64,000 bases of DNA from Streptomyces sp. JHA26 (GTDB lineage Bacteria > Actinomycetota > Actinomycetes > Streptomycetales > Streptomycetaceae). The notes under the pieces were generated by a model, which did no database searches, was not told the DNA's origin, and was given only the letters and a program-made list of their open reading frames with translations. This document shows, in pieces, positions 31,593 through 40,149 of this stretch. Made by a program: the position numbers and the translations under genes. Numbering within the stretch: position 1 is the first letter of the stretch; every line of letters begins with the position of its first letter. Location of the stretch: positions 98,195 to 162,194 of the forward strand of contig NZ_BDJC01000008.1 in the NCBI RefSeq assembly GCF_002005565.1. The letters are read 5' to 3'.

Positions 31593-32387
31593 ATGAACCT
31601 CGACCTCGGCGGCCGGACCGCGCTGGTGACCGGCTCCACGCAGGGCATCGGAGCGGCGATCGCCGCCCAGCTGGCCCGGGCCGGTGCCACGGTGGGCGTC
31701 AACGGACGTGACGCCGCCCGGCTGGAGGAGAGCGTCGGCGAGCTGAGGGCCGCCGTGCCCGACGGCGAGTTCGTGGCCGTCGCCGCCGACCTCGGCACCG
31801 AAGAGGGCGCGGACCGGGCCGTCCGGACGCTGCCCGACGTGGACATCCTGGTCAACAACCTCGGCATCTTCGGCGCCGTACCCGCGCTGGAGATCAGCGA
31901 CGACGAGTGGCGCCGCTACTTCGAGATCAACGTCCTCGCGGGCGTCAGGCTCACGCGCGCCCACCTCCCCCGGATGAGGGAACGGGGCTGGGGCCGGGTG
32001 CTGTACATCGCGAGCGACTCGGCCGTGGCGATCCCGGCGGAGATGATCCACTACGGGGTGTCCAAGACGGCCCTGCTCGCGGTGGGCCGCGGCTTCGCCA
32101 AGGAGGCGGCCGGCAGCGGCGTCACGGTGAACTCCGTCATCGCCGGTCCGACCCGCACCGAGGGCGTCGAGGACTTCGTGTACCAGCTGGTCGACCGCGA
32201 CCTGCCCTGGGAGGAGGCGCAGCGCGTCTTCATGCGCGAGCACCGCCCGCAGTCGCTGCTCCAGCGGCTGATCGAACCCGAGGAGATCGCCAACCTCGTC
32301 GTCTACCTGAGCTCGGACCAGGCGTCCGCCACGACGGGCGCGGCGGTCCGCGTCGACGGGGGCTACGTGGACTCCATCCTCCCGTAG
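31593..32387 (+). CDS. SDR-family oxidoreductase
   Basis: 264 residues. Cofactor motif TGSTQGIG (near 13-20), then NNLG in place of NNAG, an active site with Ser in YIASDS, and the YGVSK catalytic pair. The extended segment EDFVYQLVDRDLPWEEAQRV after the active site and VRVDGGYVDSIL at the end resemble 3-oxoacyl-ACP-reductase-like SDRs that use NADP. The substrate is unknown. ATG 31593 follows AGGGAG. It stands alone. Confidence 0.88.
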   Translation: MNLDLGGRTALVTGSTQGIGAAIAAQLARAGATVGVNGRDAARLEESVGELRAAVPDGEFVAVAADLGTEEGADRAVRTLPDVDILVNNLGIFGAVPALEISDDEWRRYFEINVLAGVRLTRAHLPRMRERGWGRVLYIASDSAVAIPAEMIHYGVSKTALLAVGRGFAKEAAGSGVTVNSVIAGPTRTEGVEDFVYQLVDRDLPWEEAQRVFMREHRPQSLLQRLIEPEEIANLVVYLSSDQASATTGAAVRVDGGYVDSILP

Positions 32388-32433
32388 CCCGTAGCCCGGG
32401 AGGCGGGCCGGGCGGGAGCGGCGCCCGCGGGCG

Positions 32434-32769
32434 CTACTCCCGGTCGGTGCCGCCGCTGCGGTTCGGGCGGTCGGCACGGGGCTCGCGTCCGCCGACGATG
32501 TCGGTGACGCCGGACTCGTCGGCGGTGTCCTCGTGCCGGCGGGGTGTGCTCCGCCCGCCCGCCTGTCCGCCGCCCGTGGTGCCGTAGCCGCCCGGCACGC
32601 CGGGCACGCTGTCGGCGTCGGCCTCCTCACGGCTGATGTGCCGGGTGGCGCGCACACCGGCGCGCCGTTCCGGATAGGGGTAGTCGAAGGGGCGGGCCGC
32701 GGCGCGCTCCTCCTCACTCCGCTCCGTCCGGTTCCTGTCCTGGGGATCTGGGGTCTTGCCGTCGGTCAT
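32434..32769 (-). CDS. Small hydrophilic hypothetical protein
   Basis: 111 residues, highly charged and Gly/Arg/Asp-rich, apparently disordered (RNRTERSEEERAAARPFDY, GVPGGYGTTGGG). No signal or membrane segment. The ATG at 32769 is the clear in-frame start. It lies 38 bases downstream of the YihY gene in the same direction and may be expressed with it. No function assigned. Confidence 0.6.
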   Translation of the reverse strand: MTDGKTPDPQDRNRTERSEEERAAARPFDYPYPERRAGVRATRHISREEADADSVPGVPGGYGTTGGGQAGGRSTPRRHEDTADESGVTDIVGGREPRADRPNRSGGTDRE

Positions 32770-32807
32770 GGCCTCCGCGTACCCGTGCGGGGCCGGACCA
32801 TGTGGCG

Positions 32808-33887
32808 TCACGCGTCCGGGTCCGCCGCCCGCCGCCGGTCCGCCTCGTCCCAGGCGCGGGTGTCGCGCGGCTCGACGTACGGTTCCTCGTCGGGCGGGTA
32901 GCCGCCGTCGATGACGCGCTGCCGGGCCATCTCGGCGTCGAACTCCAGACCGAGCAGGATGGCCAGGTTCGTCACCCAGAGCCAGACCAGGAAGACGATG
33001 ACGCCCGCCAGGGTGCCGTACGTCTTGTTGTACGAGCCGAAGTTCGCCACGTAGAAGGCGAAGCCGGCGGAGGCCACCATCCAGATCAGCAGGGCGACGA
33101 TGCTGCCCGGGGTGACCCACTTGAAGCCCCGCACCTTGGCGTTCGGAGTGGCCCAGTACAGAACCGCGATCATGATCGTGACGAGCAGCACCAGCACGGG
33201 CCACTTGGCGATCGACCACACCGTCATCGCGGTGTCGCCCACGCCGAGCGCGGTGCCCGCCTGCCGGGCGAGGCTGCCGGTGAAGACGACGATGAGCGCG
33301 CTGACCACGGCGAGCACGAGCAGCACGACCGTCAGGATCACCCGCAGCGGCAGCACCTTCCACACCGGCCTGCCCTCCGGCACGTCGTAGACGGCGTTCG
33401 CCGCGCGGATGAACGCGGCCACGTAACCGGACGCCGACCAGACGGCGCCGAGCACGCCGACGACCGCCAGCACGGACCCCAGCCCCGCCTTGGCCTGCAA
33501 CTGCTCCACGGCGTCGGTGATGACGTCGCGCGCCGACCCGGGCGCGAGCTTCTGGATGTTGTCCAGCACCTCCCCGGTGACGGACTGCCCGGCGATCCCC
33601 AGCAGGGACACCAGCACCAGCAGGGCCGGGAACAGTGCCAGGATCCCGTAGTACGTCAGGGCGGCGGCGCGGTCGGTGAGCTCGTCGTCCTTGAACTCCG
33701 ACACCACGCGCCGCAGCAGCGCGCCCCACGAGCGCCTGGGCAGTTCGGTGGGCGAGTCGGGGGCGGCGCGCTCGGTGGAGGCGTCCGGACCGTAGTCCTC
33801 GGGCGCCGTGCCGCCCGCCGCGCGGTCCGTGTCCGGTGTGAGCTTGCCTGTGTGCTTGCCGTCGTGGGAAGGGGGCTGTTCGGCCAT
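32808..33887 (-). CDS. YihY/BrkB-family inner membrane protein
   Basis: 359 residues. A 60-residue charged cytoplasmic N-terminus precedes the family opening (DDELTDRAAALTYYGILALF), and about six membrane segments follow. WSASGYVAAFIRAANAVYDV and SYNKTYGTLAGVIVFLVWLW are conserved YihY blocks. The C-terminal tail (DEEPYVEPRDTRAWDEADR) is charged. Members were once called ribonuclease BN but are now regarded as membrane proteins of unclear function, possibly in envelope lipid transport. Confidence 0.9.
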   Translation of the reverse strand: MAEQPPSHDGKHTGKLTPDTDRAAGGTAPEDYGPDASTERAAPDSPTELPRRSWGALLRRVVSEFKDDELTDRAAALTYYGILALFPALLVLVSLLGIAGQSVTGEVLDNIQKLAPGSARDVITDAVEQLQAKAGLGSVLAVVGVLGAVWSASGYVAAFIRAANAVYDVPEGRPVWKVLPLRVILTVVLLVLAVVSALIVVFTGSLARQAGTALGVGDTAMTVWSIAKWPVLVLLVTIMIAVLYWATPNAKVRGFKWVTPGSIVALLIWMVASAGFAFYVANFGSYNKTYGTLAGVIVFLVWLWVTNLAILLGLEFDAEMARQRVIDGGYPPDEEPYVEPRDTRAWDEADRRRAADPDA

Positions 33888-34255
33888 GGTCACCGGGTAG
33901 CCCGTCCCGCTGTCCTCACGCCTGCACGCCCGTGATCCCGCCCTCGGGCCCTCTCCGTACGTGCCCGTGCGTGCCCGGCGCGCGGGGTGCGCGGCCCGCA
34001 CCCCGAGGCGGCGCCGTTCACCCGTGGCCGAGGGCCGCGGGCGTCCGCACCACGGTCCGCGCGGACGGGCCCCGCCCACCGTCCGCACCGGAGCGCGGGC
34101 CTGTCCGCGCCCCCTTCCCCGGCCGAAACGCCGCAGTATGCCGCACCGCGCGCACGTTCCTCTGGAAAATGCCAAAGCGCTCACCGGATGCGCGCACCTT
34201 CCGTAGTCTCTTCGTCACGTTCGCGGTACAGCCGTGCAGGGGGAGGGGATCCGGC
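33888..34255. other. Divergent intergenic region before the roadblock cluster
   Basis: A 368-base gap between yihY and the first roadblock gene. GC-rich without a convincing frame. The stretch at about 34160-34200 (TGGAAAATGCCAAAGCGC) is less GC-rich and is the best candidate for promoter sequence of the roadblock operon. GGGGGAGGGG at 34239-34248 is its ribosome binding site. Confidence 0.4.
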
Positions 34256-34654
34256 GTGCCCGGAATCGACGAGAGTCTGCTGGAAGCCATGCGGCTGCCC
34301 GGCGCACGGGGCGCTTCGCTGGTCGACTGGATCAGCGGACTCGCCCTCGGCGCGGTGGGCGACGCGCCGGGCGGCGACCCGGAGGCGACGGCCGCGGAGA
34401 CGGCCGAACTCGCCCGGCACGTCGCGGAGAGCGGATCCCTCGCACCGGCCGGCGCGGCCACCGCGCCGGAGAAGGAACCGCCGGTCGAGGACCTGATCGT
34501 CACCACGGCGGACTCCTACCACCTGCTCAGGTTCGTCAGCACCCCCTTCGACAGCACCGTCTTCCTCCACCTCTGGCTGGACCGCAACGACGGAAACCTG
34601 GCCCTGGCCCGCATCCGGCTGGCCGAGATGGCGGACCGCCTGGTGCTCGGATGA
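34256..34654 (+). CDS. Roadblock/LC7-like protein (first of cluster)
   Basis: 132 residues. GASLVDWISGLALGAVGD and the ending [20 protein letters not shown] align with the third roadblock protein of this cluster ([16 protein letters not shown] and [18 protein letters not shown]), so the two are paralogues. Roadblock folds bind small GTPases or dimerise as MglB-like regulators. An insertion of about 15 Ala/Glu/Pro residues lies in the middle. GTG 34256 follows GGAGGGG. Its stop overlaps the next start (ATGA). Confidence 0.75.
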   Translation: MPGIDESLLEAMRLPGARGASLVDWISGLALGAVGDAPGGDPEATAAETAELARHVAESGSLAPAGAATAPEKEPPVEDLIVTTADSYHLLRFVSTPFDSTVFLHLWLDRNDGNLALARIRLAEMADRLVLG

Positions 34655-35436
34655 CGACGGCGACGACGGCCTGGGCCGCGCACGGGACGATGTCCGGGGC
34701 GCTCGGCACCCTGGCGGCCGAGGGCGCGACCGGCGCCCTGTCGGGCGAACGCGGCGTCGTCTACCTCCTGGAGGGCCGCGTCGTGCACGTGGAGTCGGCC
34801 CTCACCCCGGACCTCGGCGCGCTGCTCACCCGCAGCGGCGCCGTCCCGGCGGACGGCTGGTGGGAGGCGGTCGACCGGGGCGGGATCCACCACCGGGTCG
34901 GGAACCGGCTGGTGGCCGACGGCCGGCTCGCCGCCGGCGCCCTGGAGGTCTGCCACCTGGGCGCGCTCTTCGACGCCGCGTACTTCGTCCTCGCCCACGA
35001 CACGCGCCCGCACCGCTTCCGGCCCGACGCGCTGCACTGGCTCGGCGCGGTGCGGTCCGTACCCGTGGACACCGTCGTCCGCGAGTCCGGACGCCGTCGC
35101 GCCCTGCTGGAGCGCATCTGGCCGGACCCCGACATCGACGTCGTGCCGCTCACCCGTGTGCCCGGCGCCGACACCGGCGACCTGCCGGCCCGGCGCGGCC
35201 GGACCCTGGCCCAGGTCGACGGCGCGCGCACCGCCGCGGACATCGCCGCGTCCCTCGCCTGCCGCACGTACCACACCCTCGTCGAACTGCGCCGCCTGGC
35301 CGCCGACGGGCTCGTCACCGCCGCCCCGGGCACGTCGGCGCCGGCCGCCGCGGGCCGGGAGGCGTACCCGGGCACGTGGGACGACCCGGACACGGCACTG
35401 CTGCGACGGCTCCGAGACGCCCTGGAGGCCCTGTGA
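34651..35436 (+). CDS. DUF4388-like effector with C-terminal winged helix
   Basis: 261 residues. The N-terminus (residues 12-75) resembles DUF4388/Pat[22 protein letters not shown], followed by a second strand set with [17 protein letters not shown]. The C-terminal part (about 185-230) looks like a winged helix ([30 protein letters not shown]), so it may bind DNA or a protein partner. Coupled to the roadblock gene before it. DUF4388 proteins occur with two-component and gliding systems; here there is no receiver domain. Confidence 0.7.
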   Translation: MTTATTAWAAHGTMSGALGTLAAEGATGALSGERGVVYLLEGRVVHVESALTPDLGALLTRSGAVPADGWWEAVDRGGIHHRVGNRLVADGRLAAGALEVCHLGALFDAAYFVLAHDTRPHRFRPDALHWLGAVRSVPVDTVVRESGRRRALLERIWPDPDIDVVPLTRVPGADTGDLPARRGRTLAQVDGARTAADIAASLACRTYHTLVELRRLAADGLVTAAPGTSAPAAAGREAYPGTWDDPDTALLRRLRDALEAL

Positions 35437-35474
35437 TCCGCGCGCGCCGCCGGCGCGACGAAAGGAGACTGCTC

Positions 35475-36005
35475 ATGGCCGTCGAGAGCGACGTGCTGGA
35501 CGAACTCCACCGACTGCGCAACCGCGTGCCCCAGCTGACCGGGTCGCTCGCGGCCACCGTGGACGGCCTCGTCCTGGCCCACGACGCGCCGGGCACCGAG
35601 CCCGAGGGCCTGGCCGCGCTCACCGCGGCCGCCCTCGGCGTCGCGCACCGCACCGCCGAGGCCACCGCGCGCGGCGGCTTCCGCGAACTGCTCCTGCGCG
35701 GGGCCGACGGCTACGTCGCCACCTACGCCGCCGGTCCGGCCGCCGTGCTCACCCTGCTCGCCGACGGCCGCGTCAACGTGGGCCGGCTGCACCTGGAGGG
35801 CCGGCGCAGCGGTGCCCGCATCGGGGAACTGGTCGGCGCCCATCTCGACCACGAACGCGCCGGCGACCGCCCGGCCGCGGGCGAGCGCGCCACGACGGCG
35901 CCCGCCGACCCGGCACGGCCGATCGGCACCCTGCCGGTGCGCACCCCGCAACGGCCCGCACACCCACCGCGTCCCCAGGCCGGCGGCCACAGCCGGCCCA
36001 TCTGA
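35475..36005 (+). CDS. Roadblock/LC7 domain protein with Pro-rich tail
   Basis: 176 residues. Residues 1-120 fit a roadblock/LC7 fold: [20 protein letters not shown] then [20 protein letters not shown] and [20 protein letters not shown]. This is the MglB/Cvn-B-like pattern. The last 55 residues are a Pro/Arg-rich disordered tail. ATG 35475 follows AAAGGAG. Third of four tandem genes. Confidence 0.82.
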   Translation: MAVESDVLDELHRLRNRVPQLTGSLAATVDGLVLAHDAPGTEPEGLAALTAAALGVAHRTAEATARGGFRELLLRGADGYVATYAAGPAAVLTLLADGRVNVGRLHLEGRRSGARIGELVGAHLDHERAGDRPAAGERATTAPADPARPIGTLPVRTPQRPAHPPRPQAGGHSRPI

Positions 36006-36049
36006 CCCACCGTCAGGTGACCACCGATCACGTACGGAAGGACAACCCC

Positions 36050-36424
36050 ATGGCCAACCTGGAGACCTCGCTCAAGGAATGCCTGAGCTCCATCGACGGA
36101 GCGACCGCCGCGGCGCTGGTCGACTACACCAGCGGCATGGCCCTCGGCACGCTGGGCGGGACCAAGGACTTCAACCTGGAGGTCGCCGCCGCCGGCAACA
36201 CCGACGTCGTGCGGGCCAAGCTGCGCACGATGGAACTGCTCGGCCTGAAGGAGGAGATCGAGGACATCCTGATCACCCTGAACAGCCAGTACCACCTGAT
36301 CCGCCTGCTCAAGGGCCGCGGCGGCAACGGGCTCTTCCTCTACCTGGTGCTCGACGCAGGCCGCGCCAACCTGGCGATGGCCCGCCACCAGCTGCGCCGG
36401 ATCGAGGGCGAACTGGAGGTCTGA
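36050..36424 (+). CDS. Roadblock/LC7-like protein (last of cluster)
   Basis: 124 residues, compact. [52 protein letters not shown] and [20 protein letters not shown] follow the strand-helix plan of roadblock proteins. It is a paralogue of the gene at 34256. ATG 36050; the upstream AAGGAC is a modest binding site. A very strong bidirectional terminator follows the stop. Confidence 0.85.
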   Translation: MANLETSLKECLSSIDGATAAALVDYTSGMALGTLGGTKDFNLEVAAAGNTDVVRAKLRTMELLGLKEEIEDILITLNSQYHLIRLLKGRGGNGLFLYLVLDAGRANLAMARHQLRRIEGELEV

Positions 36425-36451
36425 CACCCTCCGGCACGACGGCACGGACGC

Positions 36452-36489
36452 GGGCGCGGCCCGGCGGGACATCCCGCCGGGCCGCGCCC
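36452..36489. terminator. Bidirectional terminator between the roadblock operon and fprA
   Basis: GGGCGCGGCCCGGCGGGA (36452-36469) pairs perfectly with 36472-36489; the loop is only two bases. The genes on either side converge. Confidence 0.85.
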
Positions 36490-36505
36490 GGGCGTCGTCC
36501 GAGGC

Positions 36506-37870
36506 TCAGGCGCCGCTCTCGCGGAGCATGTCCTCGCGCTCGACGAGCTTCACGCGCTCGCGGCCCTGCGGCTCGCCCAGCGCCTTCTCCGCGGCGTCGA
36601 GCCGGTACCAGCCCTCCCACGTGGTGAAGCGGACGTCGCGCTCGGCGAGGAAGGCGTCCACGGCCTCCGGGCCGGGCGCGGCGGGCGTGTGCAGCCGGCC
36701 GTTCGCGTAGTCGTCCAGCAGGTTGGACACCGTCTCGTTGGCGTCGCCCTTGGTGTGACCGATCAGGCCGACCGGACCGCGCCGGATCCAGCCGGTGACG
36801 TACGTCGACTGCAGGTGCTCGCCGGACTCCTGGACGACGCGCCCGCCCTCGTCCGGGACCGTGCCCGAGTCGAGGTCCCAGGGCAGCTTGGGGAGCCGGT
36901 CGGACAGGTAGCCGACGGCCCGGTAGACCGCCTGGACGTCCCAGTCCTTGAACTCGCCGGTGCCCTTGACGTTGCCGGTGCCGTCCAGCGCGGTGCGCTC
37001 GGTGCGCAGACCGACGACCTTGCCGTCCTCGCCGAGGATCTCGGTGGGAGACTCGAAGAAGTGCAGGAACAGCTTGTGCGGCCGGTCGCCGACGTCGCGG
37101 ATCGCCCAGTTCTCCAGGGTCTTGGCGACCATGTCGGCCTGCTTGTTGCCGCGCCGGGTCGCGATCGAGCCGTCGTCGTAGTCGATGTCCTCGGGGTCGA
37201 CGATGACCTCGATGTTCGGGGAGTGGTCCAGCTCCCGCAGCTCCATCGGGCTGAACTTCGCCTGTGCCGGGCCGCGGCGGCCGAAGACGTGGATCTCCAG
37301 GGCCTTGTTGGCCTTCAGGCCCTCGTAGACGTTCGGCGGGATCTCGGTCGGCAGCAGCTCGTCGGCGGTCTTGGCGAGGATGCGGGCCACGTCGAGGGCC
37401 ACGTTGCCGACACCGAGGACGGCGACCTTCTCCGCCTCCAGGGGCCAGGTGCGCGGCACGTCCGGGTGGCCGTCGTACCAGGACACGAAGTCGGCGGCGC
37501 CGTAGGAGCCGTCGAGGTCGATGCCGGATATGGGCAGCGCCCGGTCGGCCGTGGCGCCCGTGGCGAAGATCACACCGTCGTAGAACGTGCGCAGGTCGTC
37601 CAGGCTGATGTCGGTGGGGTAGTCCACATTGCCGAAGAGACGGATCTGCGGCTTGTCGAGCACCTGGTGCAGGGCGGTGATGATGCCCTTGATCCGCGGG
37701 TGGTCGGGGGCGACGCCGTAGCGGATGAGCCCGAACGGGGCGGGCATGCGCTCGAAGATGTCGATGGACACGCCGGGTTCGGCGGCCACTTCGGACTTGA
37801 GCAGGGCGTCGGCGGCGTAGATCCCGGCCGGGCCGGATCCGACGATGGCTACCCGCAGAGGGCGGGGCAT
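36506..37870 (-). CDS. fprA: FprA-type NADPH-ferredoxin reductase
   Basis: 454-residue FAD enzyme resembling mycobacterial FprA and adrenodoxin reductase, transferring electrons between NADPH and ferredoxin. FAD binds at VAIVGSGPAGIYAAD (8-22). The NADP motif is VLGVGNVALDVARIL. ERMPAPFGLIRYGVAPDHP, FGRRGPAQAKFSPMELREL and TGWIRRGPVGLIGHTKGDA are family blocks; the last is the C-terminal FAD contact. The ATG at 37870 agrees with the family start. No N-terminal 7Fe ferredoxin domain is fused, so it is the short FprA form. A candidate iron box lies 47 bases upstream. Confidence 0.95.
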   Translation of the reverse strand: MPRPLRVAIVGSGPAGIYAADALLKSEVAAEPGVSIDIFERMPAPFGLIRYGVAPDHPRIKGIITALHQVLDKPQIRLFGNVDYPTDISLDDLRTFYDGVIFATGATADRALPISGIDLDGSYGAADFVSWYDGHPDVPRTWPLEAEKVAVLGVGNVALDVARILAKTADELLPTEIPPNVYEGLKANKALEIHVFGRRGPAQAKFSPMELRELDHSPNIEVIVDPEDIDYDDGSIATRRGNKQADMVAKTLENWAIRDVGDRPHKLFLHFFESPTEILGEDGKVVGLRTERTALDGTGNVKGTGEFKDWDVQAVYRAVGYLSDRLPKLPWDLDSGTVPDEGGRVVQESGEHLQSTYVTGWIRRGPVGLIGHTKGDANETVSNLLDDYANGRLHTPAAPGPEAVDAFLAERDVRFTTWEGWYRLDAAEKALGEPQGRERVKLVEREDMLRESGA

Positions 37871-37916
37871 GTTCAGGTTCCCTTCGAGCGGTGACAGATC
37901 GACTCTCGGGGAAGCC

Positions 37917-37935
37917 TAAGCTGAGGCAAGCCTAA
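37917..37935 (-). promoter_or_regulatory. Candidate iron box (DmdR/IdeR site) upstream of fprA
   Basis: On the gene strand this reads TTAGGCTTGCCTCAGCTTA, which agrees with about 15 of 19 positions of the actinobacterial iron box TWAGGTWAGSCTWACCTWA. It lies 47 bases before the fprA start, so repression when iron is plentiful is plausible. Confidence 0.5.
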
Positions 37936-37977
37936 GTCGGTACGCGGGTCCGGTCTATGAGCACATAAGGACGACTT

Positions 37978-37989
37978 ATGGGATCCCAT
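37978..37989. promoter_or_regulatory. 12-bp palindrome in the fprA / MFS divergent region
   Basis: ATGGGATCCCAT is a perfect palindrome midway between the two divergent genes; a possible repressor site. No nearby regulator gene is obvious. Confidence 0.35.
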
Positions 37990-38090
37990 GGTCCGGCTTT
38001 GTGATCCGGGTTTGAATCCGCGGCCACGGGTGACGCAGGCGTGGGGCGCGGCGAATCACGTGCCTCGTCCACCGCGTGAGGGGAGCGCCC

Positions 38091-39557
38091 GTGCACCGTC
38101 CGGACGACCGCCCGGAACCGAACCGGTGGCGGGCCCTGTGGGTGACCCTGGTCGCCGGTTTCATGAGCCTGCTGGACGTGACGATCGTCGCCGTCGCCCT
38201 GCCGTCCCTGCAGCGGGAACTGCACGCCTCCGCGGCGTCCGTGCAGTGGGTCGTCTCCGGCTACGCCCTCACGTTCGCCCTGAGCCTGGTCACGGCCGGC
38301 CGGATCGGCGACGCGTTCGGCAGGCGCCGCGTCTTCCTCGCCGCCCTCGCCGCCTTCGTGGTGTTCAGCGCCGCGGCGGGAGCCGCACCCGGCATCGGAC
38401 TGCTGGTGGCCGCCCGGCTCGCCCAGGGAGTCGCCGCGGGCAGCCTCGCGCCGCAGAACTCGGCGCTGATCCAGCAGCTCTTCCGGGGTGCGGAACGCGG
38501 ACGGGCGTTCGGCCTCTTCGGCGCCACGGTGGGTGTCTCCAGCGCGGTGGGACCGGTCGTCGGCGGCGCGATCCTCGCGCTGGCCGGCCCGCAGGGCTGG
38601 CGGTGGATCTTCTACGTCAACGTGCCCGTCGGCGTGCTCGCGTTCCTGCTCGGCCTGCGCCTGCTGCCGCGGGTCGCTCCCGGCGTCCGGGGCCGCCTGG
38701 ACCCGGTGGGCGTCGCGCTCCTGGGCGCCGGGATCCTCGCCGTGATGCTGCCGCTGGTGCTCGCCGAGGCGGGCGGGGTGCGCCGTACGTGGTGGCTGTT
38801 CCCGGCGGGGCTGCTGATCCTGCTCGCGTTCGCACGGTGGGAGCGCCGCGTCGCCCGCCGTGGCGGGGCGCCGCTGCTGGACCCGGCGCTGCTCACCGAG
38901 ACCCGCGGTTACGCCGCCGGCGCGGGCCTGGGCGCCCTGTACTTCGTCGGGTTCAGCGGCGTGTGGCTCGTGTTCGCGCTCTTCTTCCAGAACGGACTGG
39001 GCTTCTCGCCCCTCATGTCCGGCCTGGCGGTGACCCCGTTCGCCGTGGGCTCCGCCGCCGCGGCGGCCGTCGCGGGCCGGCTGGTGGAGCGGCTGGGCCG
39101 GCTGCTGACCGTCTGGGGCCTCGCCGCCGTCATGGCGGGGCTCGGCACGACCGCGCTGGTGCTGTGGCTCGCCCCCTCCGGCCACGCCGCCTGGTTCGCG
39201 GCGCCGGCCCTGCTGGTGGGCGGGCTCGGCAGCGGCTGTGTGATCTCCCCGAACATCACGATGACGCTGCGGGACGTGCCGGTGCGGATGGCGGGCGCCG
39301 CCGGCGGCGCCCTGCAGACGGGACAGCGGCTCGGCGCCGCCGTGGGCACCGCCGCGCTGCCGGGACTGTTCTACCTGACGCTCGAGGCCACCCACCGCGA
39401 CTACCACGAGGCCATGGCCCTGTCGGTCGGCTCCGGTGTCGCCGCCATGCTGTGCGCGCTGGCCGTCGCCGTCCTCGACCGGCGCCGGGACCGCGACGGC
39501 CGCGGCCGCCGCCCGCCCGAGGCGTCCCACCGGCACACCCACGCGGAGCGGGGCTGA
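38091..39557 (+). CDS. MFS drug exporter of the DHA2 (EmrB/QacA) family
   Basis: 488 residues with about 14 hydrophobic segments. The drug-proton antiporter motif D1 is LDVTIVAVALP (28-38), motif A is AGRIGDAFGRRR (69-80), and motif C is seen in GVSSAVGPVVGGAI. The C-terminus is a cytoplasmic Arg/His-rich tail. GTG 38091 follows GAGGGGAG. Such pumps export antibiotics, dyes or metabolites using the proton gradient. No TetR regulator is adjacent. Confidence 0.92.
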   Translation: MHRPDDRPEPNRWRALWVTLVAGFMSLLDVTIVAVALPSLQRELHASAASVQWVVSGYALTFALSLVTAGRIGDAFGRRRVFLAALAAFVVFSAAAGAAPGIGLLVAARLAQGVAAGSLAPQNSALIQQLFRGAERGRAFGLFGATVGVSSAVGPVVGGAILALAGPQGWRWIFYVNVPVGVLAFLLGLRLLPRVAPGVRGRLDPVGVALLGAGILAVMLPLVLAEAGGVRRTWWLFPAGLLILLAFARWERRVARRGGAPLLDPALLTETRGYAAGAGLGALYFVGFSGVWLVFALFFQNGLGFSPLMSGLAVTPFAVGSAAAAAVAGRLVERLGRLLTVWGLAAVMAGLGTTALVLWLAPSGHAAWFAAPALLVGGLGSGCVISPNITMTLRDVPVRMAGAAGGALQTGQRLGAAVGTAALPGLFYLTLEATHRDYHEAMALSVGSGVAAMLCALAVAVLDRRRDRDGRGRRPPEASHRHTHAERG

Positions 39558-39567
39558 GGGACCGGGC

Positions 39568-39714
39568 TCAGCGACGCTTGCCGAACTTCCGCAGCATCTC
39601 CTGCGCCTGCGCGCGGCGACGGGGGTCCGCGGCGGCACGGCGCACCTGCTCCGCCGCCCGGCGGCCCTGCGGGCTGCGTGCGAACTGCTTGATCCGGTCC
39701 AGCATTCCGGCCAT
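39568..39714 (-). CDS. Small basic protein, 48 residues
   Basis: 48 residues, pI clearly basic and predicted helical (MAGMLDRIKQFARSPQGRRA and EQVRRAAADPRRRAQAQEML). I recall short streptomycete proteins with this layout but no function. The ATG at 39714 follows GGAGGAC. It converges on the MFS gene with 10 bases between stop codons. Confidence 0.7.
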   Translation of the reverse strand: MAGMLDRIKQFARSPQGRRAAEQVRRAAADPRRRAQAQEMLRKFGKRR

Positions 39715-39890
39715 GACGTCCTCCGGTCGACGGCTCTGCCGTGTCGTTGCCTGTACGCCGTCCTTGTACCCGGTGATCCACCGATCACCCCGGGGAGCCG
39801 TCCCGGTTCCGAGCCGCCGGGTTTGACACCGTCGGGACGGGCGACCCGCAGGACAGCACATCGCAACCCGACGCCGTGAGGAGAACAGTC

Positions 39891-40064
39891 GTGGCCGGCA
39901 ACCAGAAGTCCAAGGCCAAGATGGAACAGGCCAAGGGGAAGGCGAAGGAGGCGGCGGGGCGTGCCGTCGGCAACGAGAGGATGACGGCCGAGGGCCGCGC
40001 CGAGCAGTCGAAGGGTGACGCACGCCAGGCCAAGGAGAAGGGCAAGGACGCGTTCCGGCACTGA
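39891..40064 (+). CDS. CsbD-family small stress protein
   Basis: 57 residues, hydrophilic and Lys/Ala/Glu-rich. The repeat KMEQAKGKAKEAAGRAVGNE then AEGRAEQSKGDARQAKEK is the CsbD signature. Members are usually induced by the general stress sigma factor. GTG 39891 follows GAGGAG. A hairpin after the stop separates it from the convergent chitosanase. Confidence 0.92.
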   Translation: MAGNQKSKAKMEQAKGKAKEAAGRAVGNERMTAEGRAEQSKGDARQAKEKGKDAFRH

Positions 40065-40091
40065 CACCGGCAGCGGCGAAGCGGCACCACG

Positions 40092-40131
40092 CGGGCCGCG
40101 GAAGAGGGCGTACGGCCCCTTCCGCGGCCCG
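40092..40131. terminator. Bidirectional terminator between csbD and the chitosanase gene
   Basis: CGGGCCGCGGAAG (40092-40104) pairs with CTTCCGCGGCCCG (40119-40131). The two genes converge on it. Confidence 0.8.
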
Positions 40132-40149
40132 TCGCGATGCCCGGCGGGA

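Noticed and set aside
29707..31596. 629-codon plus-strand frame across 30-31.6 kb
   Set aside because: It overlaps the 2Fe-2S subunit and the unknown protein antisense and has shadow-type composition without motifs.
38005..38025. GGTTTGAATCC resembling a tRNA T-loop
   Set aside because: No acceptor stem, anticodon arm or D-arm can be drawn around it on either strand.
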